DNA of 64,000 bases from Anaeramoeba flamelloides (lineage: Eukaryota > Metamonada > Anaeramoebidae). Positions 11,141-22,900 of the stretch are shown here, one piece after another. Position numbers and translations under genes: made by a program. The notes below the pieces were generated by a model, which did not search any database, was not told where the DNA came from, and worked only from the letters and a program-made list of their open reading frames with translations. The stretch's first letter is position 1. Every line of letters starts with the position of its first letter. The stretch lies in NCBI GenBank assembly GCA_027625915.1, contig JANTQA010000047.1:5146001-5210000 (forward strand). Reading direction: 5' to 3'.

Positions 11141-11338
11141 CAGCCAGTTTCACTTTTAAGGCACAAACTTTCAACGAAATTTAAGGCACAATAAAAATCT
11201 CAAATTAAAGCACAAAATTTGGAATTTTTTTTTTTACAATTTATTTTTACTAGAATTTGAATTTTGTGCCTTAATTTGAGATTTTTATTGTGCCTTAAAT
11301 TTCGTTGAAACTTTGTGCCTTAAAAGTGAAACTGACTG
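11141..11338. mobile_element. Palindromic MITE, element A, copy 1 (TA target site)
   Basis: A near-perfect foldback of 198 bp. The ends read CAGCCAGTTTCACTTTTAAG and, on the reverse strand, CAGTCAGTTTCACTTTTAAG. Each arm is about 90 bp and carries two or three GGCACAAA-type blocks, around a short T-rich centre. It is flanked by TA on both sides (11139-11140 and 11339-11340). CAGT-like ends plus a TA duplication are typical of non-autonomous Tc1/mariner-group elements. This is one of the best-preserved of four copies in the window. Confidence 0.8.
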
Positions 11339-14300
11339 TATTACAAAATCAAAATTTCTCTTTTCATTTAACAGAAATTGAAAACTTATCTAAGGATAGA
11401 AATTGAATTTCCTATTTCATAAAACACTATTTTATAATATATAATAATCATTATATTTTATAACTTTTTGTGGTTAGGCTGGAAGAAACATAATATCATG
11501 ATATAAACTACTTTCGAAAAATAAGGGCCCAGTTTTTCAAATTATACTCACTAAACTAATTATATGAGGAACCCTGTAAATAATCATCAATAAACTAGAA
11601 GTTGATGGATAATCATCAGAAGATTAAATACTAACAAGGTGTCGTCTTTAAAAATTTTTATACGTTGAAAAAAATCTATTTCATTTTTTTGTACAAAAAT
11701 TTGGCTAAAAAAAATCATCCAAAATTTTACAACATCTGGATATTATCGATTTTTTTTTCGGTTCTAAGAGTAATTTGATTGAGAATTAAATTGAAATTTT
11801 TCATCATGTAAAAAATATTAAATGTAAATCAGTGAAGATATATTGACATCTGAAACTATTTGATTGAAGAAACTAACAAAAACAAAAAAAAATCAAATTG
11901 TCATCTGATTGTTTGAAAAATTTTTTTTATTTTCTTCCAATTTTTCAGTCAAAAGTTTGGTTAATAAATTATGAAGTAGAAAATTTTATTTAAATTACAT
12001 CATTAATCAACTGCCCAACATCATATTGAAATCCAATAATTCTAGAACGAGATCTCGAAATTTGGGCCCCTATTTTTTGAATTTAGTTTACTAAGAAACA
12101 ATTATTTACTTTTTGTTATTACTTTCATTGATTTACATGATAGGCAGATCTGTAAATTAAAATAAAATAACTTATCATCATAATCTTGATCGATTTTAGA
12201 TTGCATTAAATATTTTTTTTTTTTTTTTTTAAAAAATTCACTTTTTTTCAAGATCGGTTTTTTAATCAAACATAATTTTCTCTTTAAAAAATATCATTAT
12301 TACAACCTTAAAGTTCATCATCTGTTTGATCACTATTAATTTTAAACATTTATCAAAATATTTTTTACATTTTCAGATTATATTGAATTATGTATTTGTG
12401 TTATTATCTGGATTTAATAGAATATCACAATTTTATCCTAGATGAAGATTTTATAAAAATAATCATAATTTTTGAAATTTTCTCACATATTGAAAACAAT
12501 ATCATCAAAAACTCTATTATGTAATATTTCTAAAAATATTCACAAAATCAAGTGATTCTATTATCTAATTGATCATCAATAGTAAGCTGTGAAATATTAT
12601 ACAGGTTGTTTTTTCGCTTTCATTCACTCATTAAATAATAATTTAAAAAATCAATAAATATTATAAAGGTTTATTTAGTTGGAATTGATACTTTATTATT
12701 TTGTTATTATGCTATTAGAAAAAAATAAAATCTTGATTTTTTGAGTTGGTAAAGACATTTCCAGAAATAAGTGTATAATATATGAAAAATTTTTTGTTAA
12801 TTGAATTAAAAATTCGTTATTCTTGATTATAGAATAAATTTCAGATAATCTCAATTTACAACTCTAAAAAACATTATTAACCAATTTCCCCTTTAAATAA
12901 ATCAATGACAGTTTTTAAAAAATGAGAAAAAATAAATATTTTTTCTATTTTTCTTTTAATACAGCATAAAAGAATTAAGATTTGTTTTTTTATATTTCAA
13001 AATACTAGTTTGACTAATGTAAAATAGTTCATCATATAATTCAAAAAAAAAAAAAAAAGGGAAGAAAAATATACCCATAACTACAAATTTAGTATTGGAA
13101 AAACAATTATTAAAATACAATAAAACTATTTAAACAAATTGAGTATATATTTTTTTTTTAGATCGAGAAAATTAAAACTTATATAAAAAAATAACATTGT
13201 TAAAAAGTGTGGAATATTTATCATAAAAACCATTTTTTATGACTTTTTTGTTTTCTGAAAAGCTAATAAATCAAGTTTTGAAGGTGAGATAAAGTTTTTG
13301 ATGGTGAGAAAAGCACTTAACAAAATTTGAAAACATAATTTTAGAAATGTTCGGTTTTAATTCAAAAAAGTTTATTTCCCTTTTAGGAAATAAAAAACTC
13401 TAAAAAGTTTTCGATTGTCCTCACTTTTTTACATAGCTTTAATTATAAAATTTCATTAAAAAGATCACTTTGACAAATACCCGATGAAGTTTAATACCCA
13501 AGAAAGATTGTTTATTTCACAATTAGTAATTTAGGAAAAAAATTGAAAGAGGAAACGTTCAAAACAATTTTTAATTCATAACCTTACTGAAAACAATAAG
13601 TGAAATCAATTAACCATACTAGAAAAAAATTGTCAAATGGAAAAGAATTGTCAAATCGGTTTTAATTGTGGATGGTAAAAAAGAAACAATTTATCAATTA
13701 TTTTTTTAGTTATTGTTCACCGATCAATGAAGATATATGTTACCAAATTTCATTGAAACTGGATTAATACATATTATTAAATTCTTAAAGCCAATTCAAA
13801 GTGAATGAAAAAGCATGGCAACAAAAAATCTGAAAAAAATCACTTTTACTAATGTTTACAATCAGATCTCAAATTTGGGTAAATTGAAAATGCTTAAATT
13901 TTTCTTTAATGTGTTGTTTTGAATTCTATTTTAATTACAATAATCAATCTAATTTTTGGACTTGGTTTTTGTTTTAAAATGAACAAAAGAATAAAGAAGT
14001 TTGAAAATATTTGAAAATGATAAATTTTACTACTGTTTTAAAATTAAAACCAATTTAAGAATTTTTTTCCAGAATTCGAAAATAAGTAATAAATTAACCA
14101 CAAATAAAAATTCAAAAGATTATTTAGAAGTCAAATTTACAAAAACAATTTAATTCTCCTTTATTATCCAAATTCGTTTTCTGAGTTGTTTTGGAGATCT
14201 CAAAAATTATCAATTTTTTCAAACAAATTTTTAATACTGGTTGTTGAATTATTAATAGGGAAATAATTTTTAATTCATTTCTATATTTTTCTTTTTTCAA

Positions 14301-15174
14301 TAGAGATCACAAATTACAACCCACTTTTTTGAAAACTCTATATGGTAAAAGAAAAATCTAGAAAATGAAGTGAATATTTTTTCTCATTTAGAATTCAAAT
14401 ACCAGTAATAGATTCAATCCAAGATAAATCCTTCAATTTTTAATAATTGATCAATCAATTAAAAATTCCCAGACAAAAAGGTAGTATTAAAAGAACTGTT
14501 GTTGTGTTGAATTCTCTAATTTGTCTTACATCATTTTTTTATTTATTCTTTTATTAATAGTTTTTACTTTGATTTTTCGGGTTTTATTAAGGTTTCCAAT
14601 TATTAATAGTGTTCAACTTTTCTTCCCAAATTTTTATCTATTTTCCCCTACTTTTCACTTTTTTCCCAAATGGTAAAGCCTGTTGATTCCTAGAATGACG
14701 GAATTGGAATATTGTTTTTATTACTTATGGTTCAAAGTTTGCAAATAAAGTTTCGAATTTTGAAAAAAAACAAGGATAAGGTGTTTGCTTTCGACCAATA
14801 AGAGAAATTATGTGTTTAGTGTGGAACATTAATTACTCATAAATTAAAAAAACTGAATGGCTTTTGAGATCAAACAAAGGAATAAAAAAAAAAGTCTCTT
14901 TAAAGGATTTGTTGGGATCTCAATATTGGGTTTCCAAGTCATATTTAAAAAAGCTTGAAGATAAAAGTTTTTTGATAAAGTTCGAAAAATAGCTCTATCG
15001 AAGTAGGTTCGCAAGTTTGAAAAGGCACCTCTAAAAACTTATTGGCCACACTTTTTTCAAATAACTTTCTTGAAGCGCAAGGAAATAATAACAAAATAAA
15101 AAAGTAACGATTCCTGGAAGGTTCAGATTTCTTTTATTAAATGCAAAAAGTATTGGGATTGTGTCTGCTGAAAA

Positions 15175-15627
15175 TCATTTTTTTGAAACTTCCTGGTAAT
15201 TGTCCAGAACAGTCTCTAATTGTGTCATAAAGTCTAGCATATCCGAGTTTTTTTGAGACAATTCAATTTCAGGTTCATTGCAAATTACAATCGACGAATA
15301 TTTTCCCATCGATCCATCAAGATCGAGAATTGGTCCCTGACTTTTGATTTCATAGCAAAACTCAACTTCATCACTGCTATCAGATTCTTGTGTTGTGGTA
15401 ATAGGATCTGATTCCAAGTTTCTCATGTGGAGTGTTCTTTGTTTTTTTTTATTTTCATGGGTTTTTTTGTTTTGATTTTTTTGTTGGTTTGTTGGTTGGA
15501 CTAAATCAAAATTATTACAAATTCTTTTTCTAGAAACGACCAATATATCGTTTCCTTGAAGACTGTTGTTTTGGGTTTGATTAATTTTTTGGATTTTTGG
15601 TGAAACAAGAGAGTTTGTGCTCATCAT
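15175..15627 (-). CDS. Hypothetical small protein with Ser/Asp-rich centre
   Basis: The predicted protein is 150 residues starting with two Met codons. I recognise no family. Residues 1-70 are polar and basic (NQQKNQNKKTHENKKKQR). The middle has SDPITTTQESDSSDEVE, which looks like a casein-kinase-2-type acidic phosphosite cluster. The C-terminal 25 residues (DMLDFMTQLETVLDNYQEV) could form one amphipathic helix. Base composition is less AT-rich than its surroundings, which favours a real gene. It stands alone on the minus strand, more than 4 kb from its nearest neighbours. A nuclear or cell-cycle adaptor would fit the composition, but that is a guess. Extra exons up- or downstream cannot be excluded. 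Confidence 0.55.
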   Translation of the reverse strand: MMSTNSLVSPKIQKINQTQNNSLQGNDILVVSRKRICNNFDLVQPTNQQKNQNKKTHENKKKQRTLHMRNLESDPITTTQESDSSDEVEFCYEIKSQGPILDLDGSMGKYSSIVICNEPEIELSQKNSDMLDFMTQLETVLDNYQEVSKK

Positions 15628-15860
15628 TTAAAACAAAATAAAAATTGACTTTTTATCAACAAACAATAAAAAATGAAATTTGGACTTTTTGTTTTTGGAG
15701 GTATTAAAATCTAAATGTTTAAAGAACTAATATAATTCTTGAGTTTGTTTTTAGATTCTAACAAAATTCAATCATTTTCACAGACTCTTAGAAAATGTTT
15801 TGAATTTGAAAATTCTTGAAAATCTTGATCTATTTTAACTCATATTTTGTTTTGAAATTA
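15628..15860. other. Probable 5' flank of the small minus-strand gene
   Basis: AT-rich sequence between the ATG at 15627 and element C copy 2. No specific promoter motif recognised. Confidence 0.4.
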
Positions 15861-16331
15861 CTGTAGTCAAAATAAAGCGTGCAAAAAAATTTAATACGTG
15901 TTTCAAAATAAATAGCTTGTTTTTTTGTTATAGAAGACCTATACATTAACCAATCCAAGAAACCAATAATAAACGCTAAAAAAATATGGTATTGGTTTCT
16001 TAAAGTTGTATTATTTAAAAAGAAATCCTAAAAATGAAGGATCAAATTACAAAATTTCTATCAAAAAATAGAGTTAATTTTTAAGATTAAATTCAAAAAA
16101 ACAAAAAATTTCAAAAAAATTGAGAATATTATGAAAAATTTTCAACTATTTGTATGAATAATTTAAATTTTACTGAAAATAACGAGACCTTTACTTTCAA
16201 AATTGATTTGTACTTAGGTATATTATTTAGTAGTAGCTTGGACGTTGTCTTGGTATAAGAATAAAAAAAAGCACGGATAATATTTTGAAACACGGATTAT
16301 AGTCGTTGTGCACGCATTATTTTGATCACTG
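15861..16331. mobile_element. Inverted-repeat element C, copy 2 (TA target site)
   Basis: 471 bp with inverted ends. The left is CTGTAGTCAAAATAAAGCG; the right in reverse is CAGTGATCAAAATAATGCG. Both continue into GTGCA and, further in, a CGTGTTTCAAAATA block, so the arms are about 50 bp. It is flanked by TA (15859-15860 and 16332-16333). The ends again look Tc1/mariner-like but differ from element A. The interior is non-coding and matches 4518-5005. Confidence 0.75.
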
Positions 16332-16639
16332 TAGATCTGTGTCTTATTTAAAACTACAAAGAAACTTTGTGGTGTTATAAATATACTCCGTTTGTGTTAT
16401 GTATTTGCTTATTGGTATCTATGTGTTTTGTAAAGATCTCTAGTATTTCTTTCTATACGAATTTTAATTTGAATCAATTGTTTTCAGACAAGGTTTATCC
16501 TTTCCCTAGTTTCTTCAAAATTAAAGTTTGTTGTAATTTAAGATAAATCATCTTGAGTATACTGAAAGTCAATTTCGTTTTCTCACATAAGCCTTTAAGT
16601 ATAAATACTGATATCTTAAGAGATTAGTGTCAAGATAGA

Positions 16640-17290
16640 TTGTTCTAAAACTAAAGTATGTTGTAATTCGATGTAAATGATATTTGTAATGTGTGGTTCT
16701 AATAGTTTCTGTGACTCTAAAAAATCTATTATAAATCTTATTGAACAATAAATTATTGGTTTTTGTAGTAACGATTCTGATTATCAATTTAAAATTTGAG
16801 AATTTTTTTTTAAATGTCCATTCCCAAATCTTAAAAAAAGAAAGCCAAAATACAGTATTCAGTTATTTAATAAAAATAAGATGTACTGAACCAAAAAGTA
16901 AATTTTTTGAACTTTTTATTTTCAAATATTAACTCAATAATAGTCAACATAAAAACCTCAAAGAATGATTATTTTTGTTTGCTTTTTATAAAGCTAGTTG
17001 TAACATCAAAATATTTTCAATATTTCAGAAATAATTGGTTAAAAAAAATCTATTCCTTAATTATTTAATTGTATAAAAAAAACGAATTTTTTTGCAATTA
17101 ATCTGCATTTCAAGACAAATTTAAGAAAGATATTTTCCAACTTTGGTGTCTGAATATTGAATATTAATTCTTCAATATAAATTTGTGGCTAAATTAGATT
17201 TTTTTTGAAAATTTGTTAGGTTTTTTTCTAATACCGAATCATTTATGATTGATTGGATATTGTTTTTTTCTGATTTAACTCAAAGAATTG
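16640..17290. repeat. Dispersed repeat F, copy 1
   Basis: Matches 35830-36450 in the same orientation. Shared landmarks are AAATGATATTT, TGACTCTANAAAATCTA, AATAAATTA, TAATCTRCATTTCA, AAATTTAAGAAAGNTATTTT and a late GATTGATTGGATNTTG-like block. A weaker match to its last third lies near 63170-63310. No coding capacity seen. Confidence 0.5.
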
Positions 17291-17317
17291 TTAGAGGCAT
17301 TTATATTAGAACATGTA

Positions 17318-17514
17318 CGTCCAGTTCCACTTTTAAGGCACAAACTGCAACGAAATTTAAGGCACAAAAAAAAAAATCAAATTAAGGAACAAAATTCAGA
17401 TTCTAGTATAATAAATAATATAAAAAAAAAATTACAAATTTTGTGCCTTAATTTGAGATTTTTTTGATTTTTAAATTTCGTTGAAAGTTTATGCCTTAAA
17501 AGTGGAACTGACTG
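17318..17514. mobile_element. Palindromic MITE, element A, copy 2 (TA target site)
   Basis: 197 bp, with the same foldback layout as copy 1. The right end in reverse reads CAGTCAGTTCCACTTTTAAG; the left end begins CGTCCAGTTCCACTTTTAAG. It is flanked by TA (17316-17317 and 17515-17516). The centre is poly-A/T. Confidence 0.78.
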
Positions 17515-17882
17515 TATACTATTTAAATCCAATTGTATGATATTGTTGTTAAAGAATTTTTCATGGTAAACATTTATCCCTTGAACTAAACACTATTTGT
17601 AAAGAGTACAAAATTATTCTTATATTTAAATTTCTTTAATAAAGGTGTCATTTTTCCAAAAATAACAATACACTTTGGATAATTCCCCACAGAGAAGAGA
17701 GTTCTTGTCAAAAAATCTGAGGTTTATGATAACAACAAAAATTGATTTAAATATAGAACATAAATCTGTGAAGAAGAAACAGAAATTTGAAAATCGAAAA
17801 TAAGTTTTCAAAAAACAAAAACCTTTTTACACTCTTTGATTAAGTTGTCTTATCTCGTTGAATCAAATTTAGTAAAAAAAAC

Positions 17883-18426
17883 TAAAATAAAACTCAAAAT
17901 TTTAAATAGTTGAAACATTACAAAGAATCACAATTAATACAATTTCATTCAAATTGAAAATAATTTTAATTTTGGGCAAATATGAAATTCAATTTTTCAA
18001 ATTTAATTTTTTTGTTTTCATTTATTTTTTACTAATATCGAGTTTTTTCGTTTAATCAAAATTTTTTGGAATGATTAATATTACGCCAAAGTTGAGTTCT
18101 TTTAAATAGAAGAACTCAAATAAAATTAGTTGATGGTATTTAATCATTTGATCCATCAATGATTATTAATAGAAAATAAATAAAACTACCAACGCATTAT
18201 TGTCATACCACATCGGAATCTTTTAACACATTCTTTATTTATTTGCATTGATAATTATTTATGTTTTTTGTTTTATTATTATTGTAATTTATAAATAATT
18301 GTTAACATTCCAATTTGTTTAATGGTTCTAATTTATTATTTATTCTTGAATAGTATTTAAAAATTATTTTTTTTTTTTTACAAAAAAATAAAACTTGGTA
18401 AGGTAAAAATGTCGAATTGGGGTTTA
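17883..18426. mobile_element. Inverted-repeat element D, copy 2
   Basis: About 540 bp in the same orientation as 10034-10568, sharing AATAGAAGAACTCAAATAAA, TTGATAATTATTTATG-like and TTAATGGTTCTAATTT-like blocks and a final AATTGGGGTTTA. It is more diverged at its left end. Confidence 0.5.
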
Positions 18427-19943
18427 TATCAAAGTACTTAATTATCATAATTCTAAAAGTTAAAAACAAAGACAGAATATTTTCCTTAATTTTTTCAAAA
18501 AGAAAACTACATAAACATTCATGTTGAATTTTGATTGTTTTTTCATAATTGATATTTCTCATGAAGCCAATGCAGCCACTTTGATTTGTACTAATTCAAA
18601 TTTAGCTATACTGAATGTGCATTCAAAATAATCAACTTTGAAAATATCTTAAAATGGAAGATTTTAGGTGTAAAATTAAAATTAAACCCGAGTAAGATTT
18701 TCCTATTAGAAAGTTTAATATGTAAAAAATACCACATTTTCAAATTTGATTAAATACATTTTCAACACAAAAATACTTGTTTATTGCTACAAAGAAATTT
18801 AATATCAATTTTTTTTTTGGAAAGATTAGTAATATTTTATTATATTCATCGAAAAAAGTCTTTAATCTTTCTGGGAAAAAATGATAACTGAAAAAAAAAT
18901 TAATATTAAACCGAAAAGTGTAAATTAGGTATTTCCAAAAAAGTAGTAAATTGCATTTTTTTTTTACCTTTCATAAAAAATCATCTTTGTTAGTAAAAAG
19001 ATCCATTAATTGATAATACAAATTAAGTTTAATATTATACCGATTGAATAAATGGCTTGTGTATTGATTTCAAAATATGATGGATGAAATATTTCCAAAA
19101 AATGAAAAAAAAATAACACTTTATTTGGTGAAAACAATATACGACCAATTCCAATAAAAAACTGGAAATAGGGAAAGTGTACAAATGATTTTTTAAACAA
19201 GAAAATGTATTTATATGTTTTCAATTCTATAGGAAAATTTAGTTCAGATTAAACAAGTTATGAAAACGGTTTTTTCAAACAAAAAGAAAATAATTAACAG
19301 TAATTTTAACTCCCTAAAAAATATCTGATAAAATCGAGATCAGAAAATTTCATATCTTTTATTTATGTAATACAATACTAATAAACAAATTGAATTATTA
19401 CCAAGAATCAATTTATGGTGGTTAATTATTTTGGATTTTTAAATAGTTTTTTGGAGATTGATTTTAAAAGATATATTTTAAAATAAATTTGCCCCACTTT
19501 ATTGTAAATAGCTTATATATATTTACGACTTGAACAAAAAGAATTCTAATAGTTTAAAATAAATCATTAAAAAAAAATTCCTATTTGTGTTATTTTGAAT
19601 ATACAGAAGTATCTAGTATTCAAATTAAAAATTTAAACTTTTGAAAAAAAACCGACCAAATTTAATGATCAAAATTATTTTAATTATGTTTTTATGACAA
19701 ATCAACTCTTGATAATTATCTGGTTATTATTTATTCAAACTATATTATTAAAACTAGCATACTGATTAAATTTTGAGAAAAAAATTAAAAATTGAATTTC
19801 AAAATTCTATTTAAAATTAAATTAAAAATACAAAATCAATAGTAATGAGTATCTTTTTTTTTTTTTTTTTTTTTGTCGATTATATATTATTTCTAAAAAC
19901 GAAAAATTGAAATGTAAGAACGAATATTCTGTTAATCATTAAT
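18427..19943. other. Non-coding stretch downstream of UCH37-like gene
   Basis: AT-rich, with no reading frame or RNA gene that I can support. A run of about 24 T lies at 19855-19874. The last part is 3' flank of the minus-strand gene ending at 19944. Confidence 0.5.
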
Positions 19944-22900
19944 TTAATTTTTTTTTTCCATTTGTTTTTTCAATTCGTCTTTTCTTTTTTTCTTATCTAA
20001 ACGTATTTTCATATCTTCTTCTGCCTTTTCAAGAAGACCAGAAAACATATTTTTTTCGGAAATACCTTTCATTAATTCGATAAAGAAAGGGATATAATTA
20101 AATCTACGTCTTTCATTTTCACGGTAAGCCTTTTCCATTTTGAACTGCTCTTCTTCGATTAAGTTTGACAATTCTTGAATTTGATTGTTTATTGTAAGAG
20201 TTTTTTCTTCCTTATTTGTCATTTTTTCGTCCATTTCATTCAATTCTTTTGTCAATTGCTCAATTTTTTTTTTGGCAACAAATTTTTTATCCTTGATAAC
20301 GGCCATCAAGCTAAATCTTAATTCCGTTCCATAAGTGTTGATTCTGTTTTGTAATATGGAGACTAATTCAATTAGCCATTTTGTACCTTCAAATCCTGTA
20401 TGAAGAATTGGTCCTTTCTTTAATCCATCAAGTTCATAGATGATTCCGCCTTCTCCATTTTCATCGAATTGTGGATAAAATGTTGTGAAATGGAAAACAT
20501 CATCATCTTCTTTGGCAACAGTTTCCTCCATGATAAATGGTTCTGGCCTTGAAAAGCTATTGTGTACCTCACGAATAACGGCACTATTTCGAATTGTTTC
20601 ACCACAAATCTATAAATTATATTTCAAAAAAAGACAAAAAAAATTTTTTTAGAAAAAGAAAACAAAAAAAATAATTTTTTAAATTTTAATAAAAAAGATT
20701 ATTTGATAAATGTTTATACAACAATAAATAATAGATGGCAAAAAAATTTGACCATAAGAATGGGTATTTAAATTGGAATTTTCTTATTTTAAGAAACATA
20801 GAGTAATTTTTTAAACATTCTTATTACTGTTTTTAGAATTAAGTTTAGTCAATACTAAAATCCTTTGGTAATTAAAAAATATCAATAAAATATAACCGAA
20901 ATTTTTATAAATTCAAAATTAATTCAGTAGTTTTTCTCAAGAACAATTACCGTTTTAAGAATAACTTTTCATTTCCGTGGTTTGGGGTAATTTTCAATTT
21001 TTGGTTTTTAAATAAATAAATAAAAAAAAAGAAAATATATATTAAAAGAATTAATAAAAGAAGACATAAATGAAAAGATTGATTAAAAATTTATTTACTG
21101 ATTTTTATAACAAATTATATATATTTTTTTAAAATTTAAGAGCATAATTTAATCATTGATGAAAGAGATTAAAACAGAAAATTTCTTATAAAAAATAATA
21201 ATAATTTTATTTTGGAAATTATAAAATTTAAAATAGAAAAAAAAAAACAAAGTCTGCAATAAATTTTAAAAAATAGAATTCAATTGTAAGAAAATTAAAT
21301 ATTATAAATTTAGAAGAATATTTTTGAATACTAAACAATTACCAAAAAAGTATCAATTTTCTTTTGTCATCTTATTCAAAAAAAAAAAAAAATATACTGC
21401 AGTCGTTTCATTTGAATTTTGAACAGTTACTCTTGAAACATGTGTTAATAGTTAGTATTTTCGCCTTTAAACCTCTTTTAAACTTTTTTTATGCTTCTTT
21501 CAAACTTTTTAGAAAATATCTAAAAATCTTTCATGTCGTTTTCAACTTTATATATTTTCTTTAAATCTTCTGTAAACTTGTTTTAACCCCCCCCCCCCTC
21601 CTAAAACTTCTTTAAAACTTTTCTGAAAATTCGGATTTGCTTAAAGGAAAGAAAAAAATCTTCAAAAGTCAATTAAATTCAATTAGATTAATATAGGTAA
21701 TTGAATTGAAAATTATTTAGTTATTTATGTTTTAAAGAACATTTTTAAATTTAACCAAGTTGAAAAATATTTCGAGAAATTTTAATTTATTTTCAATATG
21801 GAATAATGATTATGTAATGGATAATTGTTTTTATAAATTTCTGAAGAATTTTAGTGTGTCTAATTAAGATTAAATTTTGTTTTATTGACATTTAAATTTT
21901 AAATAGTATTTATAATTATCTTCTTTTATTTTATGGGGGTGTTTATATAATTGAAATTAAATAAAATGACAAAAGTCACAGAAATAGTAAAAATTTTGGA
22001 AAGGTATTTTTAGAAAATACACACTTAAAAAGCAATTTATTGACTGAAAAAAAAATCAAAAAATGAGTTCAAAAAAAAATGATTTGATTGAAAATGAACA
22101 TTAAAAAATTATTTGCCAAGTTTTCTGATTTTTTTATTTCAAATGATAAAAACTTTTCATTTCATCTTTTTTCTTCACAAGTTTTAGTTTTACCTATTTC
22201 GTTACCACTTTAAAACAAAGATAATGGATCAGTTTTTAATCCTGTTAAATTCTAACTCTAAAAAAATTAATTTTATCTTAAAATTTTAATTAGGAATAAC
22301 CAAAACTAAAGACAATTTTCGTTTTTAATTGGTTTGTAAAGATCTTTGTATTTTTTCTATGAATTGTGATGAAAGATCTTTTGGGAAATTGAAATAAAAA
22401 TTGTTCATGTTTTATTTGGAAAATTACAGTATTGTAAGAAGGTTCTTTAGGTAAATTAACTGAGATTTCTCAATTTATTTCCTTTTTTAAAAATTATTTT
22501 CTGTAAAAAAAAGAAAACGAAGTAAAGTTTTTTCCCCATTTAAGATTCGAATATCATTATCTTTAGTTTTTTATTAAATTAATTAACTATTAAGTTATCT
22601 TTCGGTTGGTTCAAATAAGTTGAAGTTTTAAGGAATAATATAATTGGTTGTAAAAAATTATGAACAAAAAAGATTTCTAAAATTTGAATTTCTTTATTGA
22701 AAATATGGAATGGAAGAAAAAAAAAAATGTATTTTTTTAAGCCATTGTAAAAAAAGTGCAACAAAAAAGTTTTCAAAAAGATTCTCTCAAGCCGATACCA
22801 AATCTCACTTGACATATTTTCAGTACACTTCACAAGTTTAAATTTGTTGGTATTAAAAACTCTATTTGTAAGAATGACTTGTTTCCTCTTGTGTATTAAA

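Larger units (their letters stand above)
9135..15174. other. Six-kilobase non-coding region with small inverted-repeat elements
   Basis: No open frame that I would call a gene. It holds the inverted repeat at 9380-9542, element D copy 1 (10034-10568) and element A copy 1 (11141-11338). Segments near 11515-11565 and 12055-12105 both carry GGGCCC followed by a T-rich run and a TTTACTAAR-like block, suggesting another decayed repeat. The end (about 14780-15174) is somewhat less AT-rich and should include 3' sequence of the gene on the minus strand at 15175. Confidence 0.5.

Noticed and set aside
14996-15030. Possible tRNA because of a GGTTCGCAAG string
   Set aside because: No paired acceptor, D or anticodon arms can be drawn around it.
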